A stretch of 64,000 nucleotides of DNA. It comes from Stictocephala bisonia (taxonomy: Eukaryota > Arthropoda > Insecta > Hemiptera > Membracidae). The notes under the pieces are model-generated. The model worked only from the letters and a program-made list of their open reading frames with translations, had not been told where the DNA came from and made no database searches. Shown one piece after another: positions 24,580 through 35,345 of the stretch. Every line of letters starts with the position of its first letter. The first letter of the stretch is position 1. The position numbers and the translations under genes are program-made. The stretch lies in NCBI GenBank assembly GCA_035578905.1, contig JAQJVL010001122.1, positions 1 to 64,000 of the forward strand, given 5' to 3'.

Positions 24580-24655
24580 ATTTATTTATTTATTTTTTTT
24601 TTTTTTTTTTTATTCATAAGACGCCGATCGTAAAGATATGGGCGAATATGGATTA
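24580..24655 (-). mobile_element. SINE tail fragment
   Basis: The complement of the shared SINE 3' end: (TTTA)n, a T run, then ATTCATAAGACGCCGATCG and ATATGGGCGAATATGGATT. Only about 75 bp is present; the head is absent. Confidence 0.7.
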
Positions 24656-25170
24656 CAAATCGCAACATTTGAATTCCATAAGGATTTCATAATAGGCGAC
24701 AAGAGCTACCGTAAACCAGTTACGTACAAAGAAGAATATATTGATTTGCTATGAAGAAATCATGAATACGCTGGACATAATAAACTTATTTCTTTGAGGA
24801 GCCTTTTTCCAGACTATACATTCATAGTCCATAATGAATGACAGAAAATAACCTTCCAGACATTGGACATGAGTCTATAATTAGCAACCTACGTTTCAAA
24901 GAAAACTTAGATGGAGGACACTGTGATTTGTTGTCTTTTGACTATAATATTAATAAATTTCCCTCATTAACGAAAGAAAATCGGTTCCCAAGAAAAATAC
25001 TAATTACACTGTTTAAAAAAAGAAAGATAGACAAAGTAATGTACATTAAATTACAAGAGAGTGTTTTCATTTTTGGCTATCAGTGCCATTTCAAATCATG
25101 ATTTAAAAATAGCAAATAAATACACATATATTAATGTGAAATAAATGTCTACATTGATCTGCACTTTATT
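24656..25170. other. Unrecognised, partly open region
   Basis: The plus strand translates with long open stretches (FHKDFIIGDKSYRKPVTYKE near 24675, ENRFPRKILITLFKKRKIDK near 24975) broken by stops. It looks like decayed coding DNA, perhaps of a mobile element, but I recognise no family. Confidence 0.3.
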
Positions 25171-25773
25171 TTGATTGTGAAAAAAAAGAGTGGGAATTTT
25201 AGTTTATGTTGTGTTGTGGTGATAGCAAAATTAAATTATCTGAAACGCACATGCCTCCTGAAGCTGAAAAATTGTATGTTGGCACGGATGAAATATCAAA
25301 AAAACTTTGGTAACACTATTCGTCAATATAATAATTCCATGTGTTTTGTCTCTTTTGGTGCCATTATTGCATTACCACTTAGCCATGGTCCGTATTGCTT
25401 TAACATTTTAGTAAATGTTTATCATTTGATTTCACCACTAAAGCAACCAATAAAATCGACTGTTCATATGGACAGATGTACATTTTAAATTTTGAGGAGG
25501 CTAATAAAATAAGGATGACACATAATTCAAATTCTAATTTCAGAGAAGATGTATGGTACTTAATATCTGATATTGTATGTAAGCCTTAAAACATTTTTAC
25601 TAAACAATGCACCAAAATATTGAAGAAGAAAAATTATCAGCTTTAAAAGAAAATCGTCCTTATGAATGAATGGTTATGAAATTTTACCACGAACCTCATC
25701 AGGGCCAACGCCATAGCAGAGGTTGCTGCTGAGTTTCAAACTGTTGATGGAGCCCCCCCTAATCGAATTATAA

Positions 25774-26662
25774 AAGCCGGTTTCCACATAGGGTGCCGTG
25801 CTCCTACTGTGTTCCTACCGTGTCCCTGTCGTTCTCCAGTCTTCCCTCACTTACCGAAACAGAATTTCTGCTACATATAGCCAAAATTGCTATATCTAGC
25901 TCAAATGTTACATGCAGGCTAACATGGTACATATAACATTCGTTCATTTGTTGTTTTGCTACATATAGCATTTGTTATGTAACATTTGTTTTATACCATG
26001 TTTTGGTATATAATGTAAATGCGGCTTTAGAATATAGAACTCACTACTCTGTCACCAAAATGGATCAGGACGTTACGGATGTTGTTATTGCTTGAGCGGT
26101 TCATTCAACATTTGAATAAAATAAATAAATAAATAAGAAGAAACGGCCGAAACTATATTGGGTTAACCCTCTGTATCGAACTAAAGAAGAGGAAGGGGAG
26201 TTTCACACACCATTGAGACGACTCTTAAAAGTTCCGTAAATGTTCATGATGAGTTATCCGATGTTCGAAAATCTCCTTCTACAGTGTAGAGACAGTTTAA
26301 ATTAAAAAATGCAAATCGATCGGCAATTTTCGGAGGAGGCCGGCAACACCCGAACTAGGAAAAGCAGGGGTCGGGGGCCGATGTGGTGACGTAGGGCGAC
26401 ATGTACGGCATTTTCACTTGACCTAACGTGCGCCTGTCGTGCTCAGAATGCCTACCGGTCGCTTCTGCCTATTGTCGCCGATCGCTCCACCGAGCGATCG
26501 AAAACAGCACGACAGGAGCACGGTATGAGCACAACAGGTCATGCGAAAATCGCAAACTGCTTTCCCATACAAAATAAATGGATTAGACCATTTTTCGATT
26601 CCACATGACACGACATGGTAGGAACACAGTACGAGCACGGTACCCTATGTGAAAACCGGCCT
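25774..26662 (+). mobile_element. PIF/Harbinger element inside the Helitron
   Basis: Inverted repeats of about 50 bp start AAGCCGGTTTCCACATAGGG at 25774 and end with the complement at 26662 (CCCTATGTGAAAACCGGCCT). TAA flanks both sides (25771-25773, 26663-26665), the 3-bp TWA duplication of PIF/Harbinger. It is 889 bp, so a deletion derivative. It splits the Helitron right after its GAPPNRII motif. Confidence 0.8.
26138..26310 (+). pseudogene. HARBI1-like transposase N-terminal fragment
   Basis: KKRPKLYWVNPLYRTKEEEG, EFHTPLRRLLKVP, stop, then MSYPMFENLL matches the start of HARBI1-like nucleases (W-V-h-P...R...GeF..L...L, RMS...F..LL). An in-frame TAA and loss of the DDE catalytic part make it non-functional. 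Confidence 0.65.
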
Positions 26663-27121
26663 TAAGAATATATCCTAAGGATGGAGGCCTTAAAAAAATT
26701 ATTTTGACAATATGCACTGTGACCCATGAACTTTATTTTAATTTGGCCCTGTGGGGAAAGTGGATGGCATATGTCTATGACAAATGGAGGATGCAGGAGA
26801 ACTAATATTCGTAACTCACAGACGACATTAGACCGTGTCGTATAGAACTGTACCTACCCGGACCTGTGTTTAGCCACGGACAGCTAACCAGAGCACGTGC
26901 ATTTAATAATTTTAAATTAATAATAATTAAAGTAGAAATTCGTCCAAAAACTAATAGAACTTTGAACATTGTTTATAAAGTAAGCACCGTAATAGTATAT
27001 AATATATTTGAGGTTTTAAAAATTATATAATTTATTTTCTATAAAAATCAATAATTTAATTGTTAAATTATTTTTTATTTTCCAAACACATTTCCCGTAA
27101 TCATTGCGGTGGTACAACTAG

Positions 27122-27664
27122 TAAATAAATAACTTTATATTTTACTTTAGTTTATCGCATGTTTAACTTGTCTTTTCTATTTTTCTATAACATGTGTAAA
27201 ATTGTATTTAAATGAAGAGATAGAAATATATATATATTTACAACTAATAATACCTGAAGTAAGGATGAAATATAAAACTGGGCTGTAACTAAAATGCTAA
27301 AATACAAAACATAATAAAACTTGGATTATTTTGAAACATACAGGAAAGCATATAACGTAACTTTATCTTATCTTTATTATTTACATTTGTAAACTATCAT
27401 ATGTTTTCAAAGAATGGAATAAATAACGTTGAATGCTAAGTTTAAATTATTATTCATAGATTGTCCGCTTTATAATACAGTTATCACGGAAATACTATAT
27501 ACTTTTAGTCTGGGATTTAACCAATGTATATTTACCTTCTTTTTACATATGTTATTTTACATATGATTTTTTTAAATCTTTTGTTGTTGTTGTGCAATAA
27601 ATGAATTTTCTAAATTTTACACATTAGTTTTTCTTTTTCTAAATTATGTATAATTCATATCAAA
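27122..27664. other. AT-rich non-coding stretch
   Basis: No gene recognised between the two Helitron 3' ends. Confidence 0.4.
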
Positions 27665-27693
27665 CTAGCTGTATACCCGTGCCTTGCTACGGG
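27665..27693 (-). mobile_element. Helitron 3' terminus (minus strand)
   Basis: On minus, the hairpin CCCGTAGCAAGGCACGGG is followed 8 bases later by CTAG and then T (CTAG at 27665-27668). This is a textbook Helitron 3' end; the body extends to the right (27694 onward), but the 5' TC end could not be placed. No Rep/helicase coding was seen there, so it is probably non-autonomous. Confidence 0.7.
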
Positions 27694-28384
27694 ATCAACA
27701 TATAAACAGTAATGCTTTAGTTTATTTATGGTAGCTCATCGTGCAAATCCCGTCACTCGCATCGCTTGTGAGGGAAACTCGCTTTTTATTTGCTAATAAA
27801 ATATATTTGATTTCTTGTTCATTTATATCAATTTTATTTTATTTAAAAACCTTCAATACTTTATGGTCAAAAGGTTATTGTTTAAAATAAAATAATTGGT
27901 AAAAGTAGAGAAGTCAGTCGTCAGTCTACTACTACAGTTTTTATAATTACGATCTCCCCCAAAAAATCTCTGAAAATGTATGTATTATATTTTATTTTCA
28001 TTTTGTGTAGTTATTTCTCCTAAACACGAATCTGAAATTCGATTCTTACTAAGATAAATAAAAACAATGAAAATGGGCAAAACTTGTATATTTGGGTAGC
28101 ATACTGACTTTCTGTTACTGTTGGGTAGCATACTGCATATTGTTTTTATGTCATATTACTACGGCCCTTTTTTTTACATAAACAATATTGGTGTATTTCT
28201 ATTATATTTCTTAGTTGCTATGCTACTGCTTTTTTTAATAAGAAGATGGATTTTTATTCATTTTGCTTTTTTACATTTATTATCATTCTATATGCTTAAG
28301 AAGTACACTTTAAAAATCAAATGGAAACTCTTATTAAGTAAATTATAATTGGTGGGTGAAATCAAACTTCAAAAAAGTAAAAAC
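27694..28384. other. AT-rich, probable body of minus-strand Helitron
   Basis: No gene recognised. It contains small frames only (for example 28121-28348, strongly hydrophobic and likely chance). Confidence 0.35.
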
Positions 28385-28920
28385 AGGACGAAGAGCACAT
28401 TAAAAAAGATATAGTTAAATAAACAAAAAATATATGAAATCGGAATGGGATGGCCAAGTACCGTCGGTACATCCACCAGAACAAGAAGCAAATATTTTAA
28501 ATCACAAAACTGATATAACAGAATAAATCTCAGATCAAAAAGATGTGAAATTTTACTGGAATGGCCAAATACCTTAGATACTCCAATTAAACAAACAAAC
28601 AAACCATTTTAACAAATTGGAAAGAAATATGGTCATACAAGAAAATTAAAATTCTTGGCGGTGCCTTTTTTCAACCTCGCTCAAACGCCAACGCCATCAA
28701 TTTTAATTTTCATTCATGAACATATTGTTTTCCTAATTTGTTTGCATGGTTTGTATGTTTTGTTTGTTTATTCAATGATTTTAGTCTTGTGATTTAAAAA
28801 TTTTATCTATTTTTTCTTCTTATCCTGGTAGATGTACCGAAGGTACTTGGCCACCCCATTCCGATTTCATGTCTTTTTTGGTTTATTTATCTATAACCTT
28901 TTTCATCTGCTTGGCGTCCT
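28385..28920. repeat. 536-bp imperfect palindrome (foldback)
   Basis: The left arm (about 28385-28653) and right arm (about 28699-28920) are inverted copies centred near 28676 with a loop of about 45 bases. Best conserved is TGAAATCGGAATGGGATGGC at 28435 against its complement at 28869, continuing through CAAGTACC.TCGGTACATC.ACCAG. Inner matches include AACAAATT.G, GAAAATTAAAATT and the loop-flanking GGCG. Arms have many substitutions and small indels. Part of the left arm (28546-28600) is a further diverged repeat of the same motif. Confidence 0.75.
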
Positions 28921-29332
28921 TTTTTACTTTTGAAGTTTATTGTGGTTTGATACAGCTTACATCAGAATATGCACGTGACGTCACAGCAATCAGCTGCCTG
29001 CACGTGGCACCTACCGTATGTTTATTAGAGGGCGCCGGAGCTCGAAGCTGAAATCGCAACACAATGTTTGTAATACCCGCTTGGAGTGCTGAACAGGCCA
29101 CAGTGGGAGGGCAAGGGATTCCTCTTGTGAACGGAATTTTCTTCGGATTCTCCCTTCCAAAATGAATTTTTGCAAATAGTGGTGTACCACTAGCGGTGGT
29201 GCCTGTACACACTCTGTTCAAAATCATAATATTCTTCCCGCCATACGCATGTCGCTGGCTCGGCCATGTTCCAGTCTTAGATAGATGAGTTTGCTGAGTA
29301 TAATTTCAATATTATGTTAGGATTAATAACAA

Positions 29333-29516
29333 TGTTGGAATAGGGGAATGGGTGGTGAACGGGTGAAGAAAATGTAATTGGAACGTAGAAGGAATGGTTG
29401 AAGTAATTGATTGTAAAAAAATGAATTGTAAAATGTAAAATCGTTTCAGTAAAACTAAAAACATTTGAATACATAATCGTGAGTGTACTTTATTATTAAC
29501 CCAATAACTCTCAACA
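29333..29516 (+). repeat. Copia-type 5' LTR
   Basis: A 184-bp sequence runs from TGTTGGAATAGG to CTCTCAACA (TG...CA with TGTTG/CAACA inverted ends). It is directly followed by GGTTATGAGCCCAG, closely resembling the Copia primer binding site complementary to an internal part of initiator tRNA-Met. No 3' LTR was found. Confidence 0.75.
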
Positions 29517-29559
29517 GGTTATGAGCCCAGGCAGATCGACTACACCCAGATTATCTAAG

Positions 29560-31142
29560 CTAGGTTAGACAGTTTCTAGGCCAAATTAAGAAACTTCGGC
29601 TAGAAAGTAAAGTTAATATTTTGATTGTGATAACCGTAAAAGTAAAAATAATAGCATTGCTTTATTAATTGATCTTAATACTGCAGTAAAACATATGAAG
29701 AAGATAGCAAGTAATAATGATTTTAACAGTGACGTAGGCCTTGAGAGACTGAAGGATGAAGACAATGAGAAGAAAAAGTAAGACTGGTTAAAGAGAGATG
29801 CTAAAGCACAGAAACTAGTAATAACTTCAATTGATAAAACTCAAATGATGTATATAATTAACTACAAAACATAAAAAGAAATGTTTCTAAAACTTTGTAT
29901 TATCTACGAGCGAGACTCAGATCAATAAAAATATTTTTTACTACAGGAACTTTTCAACTACCAGTTTGTGATAGGTGATGACACACAAACTCATGTAAGT
30001 AAAATAGAAAATTTAACTTATAGATTAAATTTACTTCAACAAAAAATTGTTGAAAAAATGATAATATCTAAGATATTGACAACACTTCCATCAAACCTTA
30101 AACACTTCATAAGTGCGTGGGAATCCTCATCAGATAAGTCTCTCACAAACCTAACTAGTAGACTTGTTTCTGAAAAAATCAGATTAAATAATAATGTTGA
30201 AGTAAAATCTGAAAATGTAGCTTTTTAATAGATAAAAAGTTTGCCATTTATGTAAAAACAGTGGTCATACTGATAAATATTGTAAAAAGTCTTTAAAAAC
30301 CAGTTATGAAAAATCATAGCAAAATGAAAAGCGTTCTTTTAAATGTAATGGACTAGGCCATTTTGCTAACCAATGCAGTCAAGACAAAGTTAAGCCTAAT
30401 AAATTTTGTAAAGTTTGTAAAAAGACAAACCCCTTTGAAAAAGATCGTCGTTACAATCCACTAGAGACAAACCAATAGAAAAACAAAAAAATTGTATTAA
30501 AAGCACAACAAGCAACCGAAAAAAGGAGTGACATTTTTACGAGAAACCAGACCTAATTATAATGCAGATTTATTAACAAATTCAAGTAATATTGCACCAT
30601 CAACAGAATGGCGGGATCTTCATCGCATATGATAAATGATGATAGCTTACGTAGCGATACTAAAGAAATAAATTCTGAAATATCAGTAGCAAAAAAAGGA
30701 TACTGGAATAAAATGCACAACAAACAGGGTTAATATGCTCTGAACAATGTAGCCTTAAAGATGTACTATTTATTCCAGAACTTATTTTCTGTCTGTAAGT
30801 AACCCAAAAATAGTGGTGAAGTAAAATTTATTAAGGACAGAGTAGAGGTGAAGGAAGACGGTATAATTGTATTGGAAGGCAAGAAAAATGAAACAGGAAT
30901 CTACACGGTAAGAATCAATAAAGTAGACCAAGCAATTAATTCAGAAAGGAAATGTGAAAGTGAAGCAATGTTTTGGCATAAGAGACTAGGTCATATGGGT
31001 ATAAATAAAATGAAGAAAATCATTGAACTGAAGGCATTAAAACAAATAAAATTTGACTTAGAAGAAATACATAAAAACTGCGAAGTTTGCGATAAGGTAA
31101 AACAAATGAGAAACCCATTCAGTATTCAGCGGACTAGAGCTG
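29560..31142 (+). pseudogene. Copia gag-pol remnant
   Basis: Translation in shifting frames gives a Copia gag (DWLKRDAKAQKLV near 29780; MIISKILTTLPSNLKHFISA at 30058), zinc knuckles (CHLCKNSGHTDKYC near 30245 and a second near 30340), a region matching the protease-to-GAG-pre-integrase linker, and FWHKRLGHMGINKMKKI with C..C (30970-31095), the GAG-pre-integrase domain. Integrase core, RT and RNase H are missing. Several stops and frameshifts are present. The sequence is cut at 31143 by an hAT end. Confidence 0.8.
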
Positions 31143-31276
31143 CAGAGGCGGCTCGTCCATTAGGCAAAATAGGCGGCCGCCTAAGGCCCCGCGCTTGAGG
31201 CAACGTATCCGCAATGGGACGTGCTGACGATTTTTTAAAAAATTTTTAAGGACCAAGAATATTTCACAACTATCAC
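31143..31276 (+). mobile_element. hAT left end inserted in Copia
   Basis: CAGAGGCGGCTCGTCCATTA and the following GGCGGCCGCCTAAGGCCCCG have the look of a ZMYM-type hAT terminus. The Copia frame stops exactly here. A matching right end was not found. The hAT-like peptide at 32542-32634 may be the same element beyond the LTR. Confidence 0.5.
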
Positions 31277-32004
31277 TGTTAGGTAATAAGATAATTGTAC
31301 ATAGTTCATATATTCTATAGTTATAAGAATTGAATTTTGGTATTTCACATTCTCACCAAAGCCAAGGGAGAGAGAGGGTTATCTGCCCTCAGAATAGACA
31401 TCACGCCACCCCGAAACTCGAGCTCTCATTGGTGCTCAGAATTACACTCACCTGAGGCGACGTTTTCGCCCCAGAACGCAAGAAACTCTCGCTGTGTACA
31501 CAACTCTCTCGCGTGGTCTCTCTCTCGCCCGGAACGCAAGACACTCTTGATGTGTACACACACTCTCTCACGTGGTCTCTCTCTCTCTCTCTCGCCCAGA
31601 CGGCAACAGACACTCGCGGTGTGTATGCAATTCTCTCGTAGTTTCTCTCTCCATTTCACCAATTTCTCTCTAACTTTGTTAACTTTCTCTAACTCTGTGC
31701 TACTCATCCAGACCTTCAAGAACTTCGTTTGTGCGGTACGTGATCGGTCTTCTGGACTTTCGAAACGCTCGTACTTCCGCGACTACTCTTCAGTGCTCTA
31801 GGACTGTGACCAAAGAAGGTGGACTGGATTACCACAAGTGTCTCCAACTACTCCTGTTGGATAAGTGTTCAACCAAGCTCTGTGGTGAGTCAATTCTCTC
31901 TCAGTAATTATTCTTTATCTACTTAGTTGATTCTCCCGTCTGCTCCGGAAGAGCAGTGGTCCTCCGTGCTTATAACATTCTCTACCCGCATCACTTAGTG
32001 AACA
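31277..32004 (+). repeat. BEL/Pao-type LTR (plus strand)
   Basis: Starts TGTTAGGTAATAAGATAATT and runs closely parallel to the LTRs of the BEL element at 45516-53992, including the CATCACGCCACCCCG block, CT-rich repeats, and the CTTCAAGAACTTCGTTTGTG and GAAGAGCAGTGGTCCTCCGT blocks. It reaches TGAACA at 32004, followed by TTTTTGGTCCTCTCAAACC, which resembles the primer-site module. Internal coding sequence is absent, so this is a 5' LTR plus leader remnant or a solo LTR whose end I cannot fix. Confidence 0.75.
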
Positions 32005-32541
32005 TTTTTGGTCCTCTCAAACCCCCAGATAATCACTTTGCTTTATTTAACCTAAACTCGTAAAAAAAATCACCAAGGTGTTTTTGTTTTGTTAACACAG
32101 ACTTTGTGGTTTAAAATATTATATTTTATTATCAATAATGTTTTATATTTTCCGTAGCACCCTACCGCCTGCAATCAGTCGCCAGGACAAGTGAACGCAA
32201 CCCGCTCATCACAGTCGGACAGACTGTAGCAGTGGCAGACGAGACACTAAATATTGGAAATATAGACAACCACAAGTTGGAGCCCATCAGTGCTAATGGA
32301 AATAGATGTTCAGTTCTGCTATTGGATATTTTGTGAGTCGAGTTTGAGGTTATATTTACTGTTCACTAAACACTAAGTTACGTCCATGATACTATCGATG
32401 TGAATATTTTGCCTTTATTTTGATTGTTTATCATTAATTACCGATTTCATTGCAGATTATGTTTGTGTTCAGTTTTAATTATTATGATTGCGTAATGATT
32501 CACTATGTTTTCGGGTGGAAATAAGGGAGAGAGACGTTGGT
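32005..32541. other. Non-coding stretch after LTR
   Basis: It contains a primer-site-like start and AT-rich DNA. A possible acceptor (TTTTCCGTAG at 32150) precedes a GC-richer block (32160-32330) with no recognised product. Confidence 0.35.
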
Positions 32542-32634
32542 AGAAAGTATGAAATTGGCAGCGTTAAACGACAAAAGAAAAAGGCGAAAGAGGAGTTCCC
32601 ACAAAAGATAAGTGGTTATTTAGAGTGGTCCTAA
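32542..32634 (+). pseudogene. N-terminal scrap of an hAT (ZMYM-type) protein
   Basis: RKYEIGSVKRQKKKAKEEFP followed by QKISGYLEWS and a stop. The lysine-rich start followed by a short KIS.YL segment is typical of the N-terminus of ZMYM/DUF4371 hAT transposases. It is probably part of the hAT whose left end is at 31143. Confidence 0.4.
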
Positions 32635-33598
32635 GCACTAAAAATAAAAATAGTCTAGCCACAGCTAAAGCTCCTAGAAAAAACTACTTTATTGTTACTT
32701 CATGAGGTGAAGTTAGGGCTGCATAGTCCTCCTATCACTTAACCTCAGCATACATGATTATATACCATTTCAAAAATGGTAATTATGCACTTTCTTGCCA
32801 CCTCTGAAAATACGATTTCATGTTAATAAAGTGGTGAAAAATGAGTTTATATCTCTTGAGGAGTTTGATTTCATCCGCGGAAAACTCGTTTTTTACCGAA
32901 AAATCGAAAAACTAGATTTTTATCTAATAATGAAAAAACCAACTTTTTTAAAAATCGTTATTTTTCGACAATTTTTTTTTTTCATTTCTCGCACCGTGAT
33001 TATCGCCCGTCAGGGTTGAATTGGGGCCCTGGTCAGTTAGAAAGCATTTATCATTAGTTAGGTGATCGAGCAACATTAGTTTTGTTGAGCGATCGGAAAT
33101 TCGTTTTTATTGTAATGTATGATAAAATTAAAAACTAAAACCTAATATAAGGACATAAATATAATGAAACTAAATAAAATAAAATACTAAAACATAAACA
33201 GATATAACATTCATTAAAAATACTGTATAATAATCTTTTAAGTATTATTTAAACTTACGAATAATGCTACTCAATAACGTAATGTGATCAATATCTTTAT
33301 CAACGAAACATTTTAAAATTTTTAGGATGATGATATAAATGCTCCGAAGTTCATTTACAGTATGACTGCTGTAGATATGTTATCCGCTCGTATATTAACC
33401 ACATGTCCCGACCAGGACATGACAGGACAGTGAGGACAATATAAGGAGCGGCCTTTCCGGCCTTGTCATTTTTTTTTTTTTAAGTTTTATGTTTTTTTTT
33501 TTTTAAGTTTTATGTTATGTATTTTTTGGGGGTTTTGCTGAATTTTTCTTGCCAAGTAGGTAGTCATTTTTTATACTGATAGCTGACGGTCTTTATGA
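32635..33598. other. AT-rich non-coding stretch
   Basis: No gene recognised. It holds long T runs near 33469-33505 as two copies of a T-run plus AAGTTTTATGTT motif. Confidence 0.4.
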
Positions 33599-34937
33599 AA
33601 TGTAATCTAGATATTTTTTAGCGGTGTATTCCTTCTGCAAATTCTCCAGAAGCTGAAGTCTTTTCTTGTACCGGTTGTTTGTGATTTTTCGAGAAGCTGC
33701 TGAGCTTCGGATGCCAATATAGGTATCAATCTGGACACTCTTGATTGCTTCAATGAATACGAAAATGTTTGGATGGGGATGATAAAAATGTCTTCCAAAT
33801 TTAGCATGAAACGACTCACACGCATTGGTTGTCCTGTCTGATGAAGTCGACGACGATGCCCATAGACTAGGAGGGAATGGAGAGCTGCTATCAAGGTAGT
33901 TTTCTACTAGGTAGTTGGAGAAATCTTCGACGTTTGGGGGTTGGATGGACATAAGGTCTTCTACAAATGCATCCTCCACCTCTCTGGCGTCCAACAAACT
34001 TAGCCCAAATATCCAATGCAACCATTTTCCAGCCTCTGAAGTTTCACTTCTGTACTCTTTACTTAATCCAAGGTGCTGGATCTTTCTCCACCAAGCTTGG
34101 GTTAGATGGAATCTATATCCTCTCAATTTTGATTGAAGCCAAGATGACCGGACAGCATTTTGAATAGCGATTTCAAAATCAACTGTGACTTGTTTTGGGT
34201 TAAAGAGGATATCGTACTCTTCAAACTTTACCTTAAGGTGATCAAATAAACTTGTATATGTTTCTTCTGTCTTGTTTGGTGGTAAACAAAATATCAGTGG
34301 AACGTAGTTGCCATTGTTTACACCGTGGATGGTGAAAAATTGATAAAAATATTTAGGTGCATAGGTAAAAGTCCCATCCATGAAAATATTGTCAATATTT
34401 GTTCCTCTTGGAACAAAACACAACAATATTCTCCACTCGTAATTTCAATAACAACATTTCCTCACCTTCAATCGTTTTTATAGGGATGCTATCCAAAGCG
34501 TCGTGGACGTCTGCGATACATGTAGGGAGAGGTGGCACTTTACTTCTTTTTGCGTAGTTTAGGTTCCTCCGTATCCGATCCATGTCGTCTCTTGTCACTT
34601 TGCCACTGATATTTTCTCCTACAGACACGATTTCTTTTTTTATCACCTTTGCGGGCGGTTCAGTCAAAGTTTCTGTAGCCTTACGCTTTACACTGTTCGA
34701 AATACAATGCCGATGAAGGTTCGCACATGGCTCATGGTTAAGCACATCTACAGCTTTAAATAATTCATCGCCGTTATCGTCCGTAAACAAATGCGCGGAA
34801 CACTTTCTATCAGTACAACGCCACTTTTGACCACACGCTGTTCTCCTATTTTTCGAAAACTTAAAACCTTCAAAAACTAATAACTTGAAACCTCTCTCAC
34901 TTAGCATAGAAAACATAGTAGCACTGTTCTCACTCAT
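33599..34937 (-). pseudogene. FLYWCH-MULE transposase, one frameshift
   Basis: The minus-strand start at 34937 gives MSENSATMFSMLSERGFKLL followed by a FLYWCH zinc finger (FKFSKNRRTACGQKWRCTDR, then KCSAHLF; later HEPCANLHRH). After a basic linker the frame changes between about 34460 and 34430. It then continues as a MULE DDE domain: FMDGTFTYAPKYFYQ (first D), the VDFEIAIQNAV region (second acidic residue), the RFHLTQAWWRKIQHLGL block, and TTNACESFH (E), to TAA at 33593-33600. Length, about 450 residues, is near full for animal MULE/FLYWCH transposases. No terminal inverted repeats were recognised, so a host-derived copy is possible. A single frameshift suggests recent decay or a sequencing error. 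Confidence 0.8.
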
Positions 34938-35345
34938 AGTGACAGACTAAATGTGACAAGATGTGCTAGAAGAGATTGTGGGGTTTGGCATTCCTGGAAA
35001 ATCCAGGGTGGAAGGGGTGAGGCCATTGACCCAGCCAGCGGATGGCAGAGCTGGAAATTCCGGATTCCATTACGCGTCCATTTTTGTCAACCCTAAAACG
35101 GTGGCATGCTAAAACCGTACCAACGGCCACAGGGCAATGCTGTGGTCAGGGGTTTTAGCATTTTGTGCATATATATAACAAAAAATACTATTACACGACT
35201 ATATTTAGAAAGACATAAAAAGAAAATGTTTCAATCGTCTAAAAGAGACGTTTGACCACCATCTGACCATAATCAAACATCTACTTTAGATGTTACACAA
35301 AACTAAAACCAAGTTGGATGGGAGCAATCAAATTTTTAATTAGAT
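34938..35345. other. Non-coding upstream of the MULE gene
   Basis: GC-richer to 35170; no gene recognised. The sequence could contain the 5' end of the MULE element, but no matching inverted repeat was found beyond 33590. Confidence 0.4.

Larger units (their letters stand above)
25171..27121 (+). mobile_element. Internally deleted Helitron with 3' terminus
   Basis: Helitron protein segments occur in order but in changing frames: CC-N-G-K near 25200, IRQYNNSMCFVSFGA near 25318, a GPYCFNI block, EVAAEFQTVDGAPPNRII ending at 25772, then after a Harbinger insertion GESGWH near 26755 and finally YLPGPVFSHGQL near 26852, the helicase C-terminal signature. Most of the helicase is missing between GWH and YLP. 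The right end is well formed: hairpin CCGTAATCATTGCGG (27095-27109), 8 bases, then CTAG at 27118-27121 followed by T. Confidence 0.75.

Noticed and set aside
28121..28348. 75-residue hydrophobic frame
   Set aside because: AT-rich translation with F/L/I bias; no start context or homologous motif.
31337..31801. 154-residue plus-strand frame
   Set aside because: Lies wholly inside the BEL-type LTR and is made of CT-repeat translation; the equivalent frames in the other LTRs are also non-coding.
31272..32035. ATCAC as target duplication of the 31277 LTR
   Set aside because: The right-hand ATCAC at 32031 is not preceded by a CA terminus, and the same pentamer also occurs within the LTR; likely chance.
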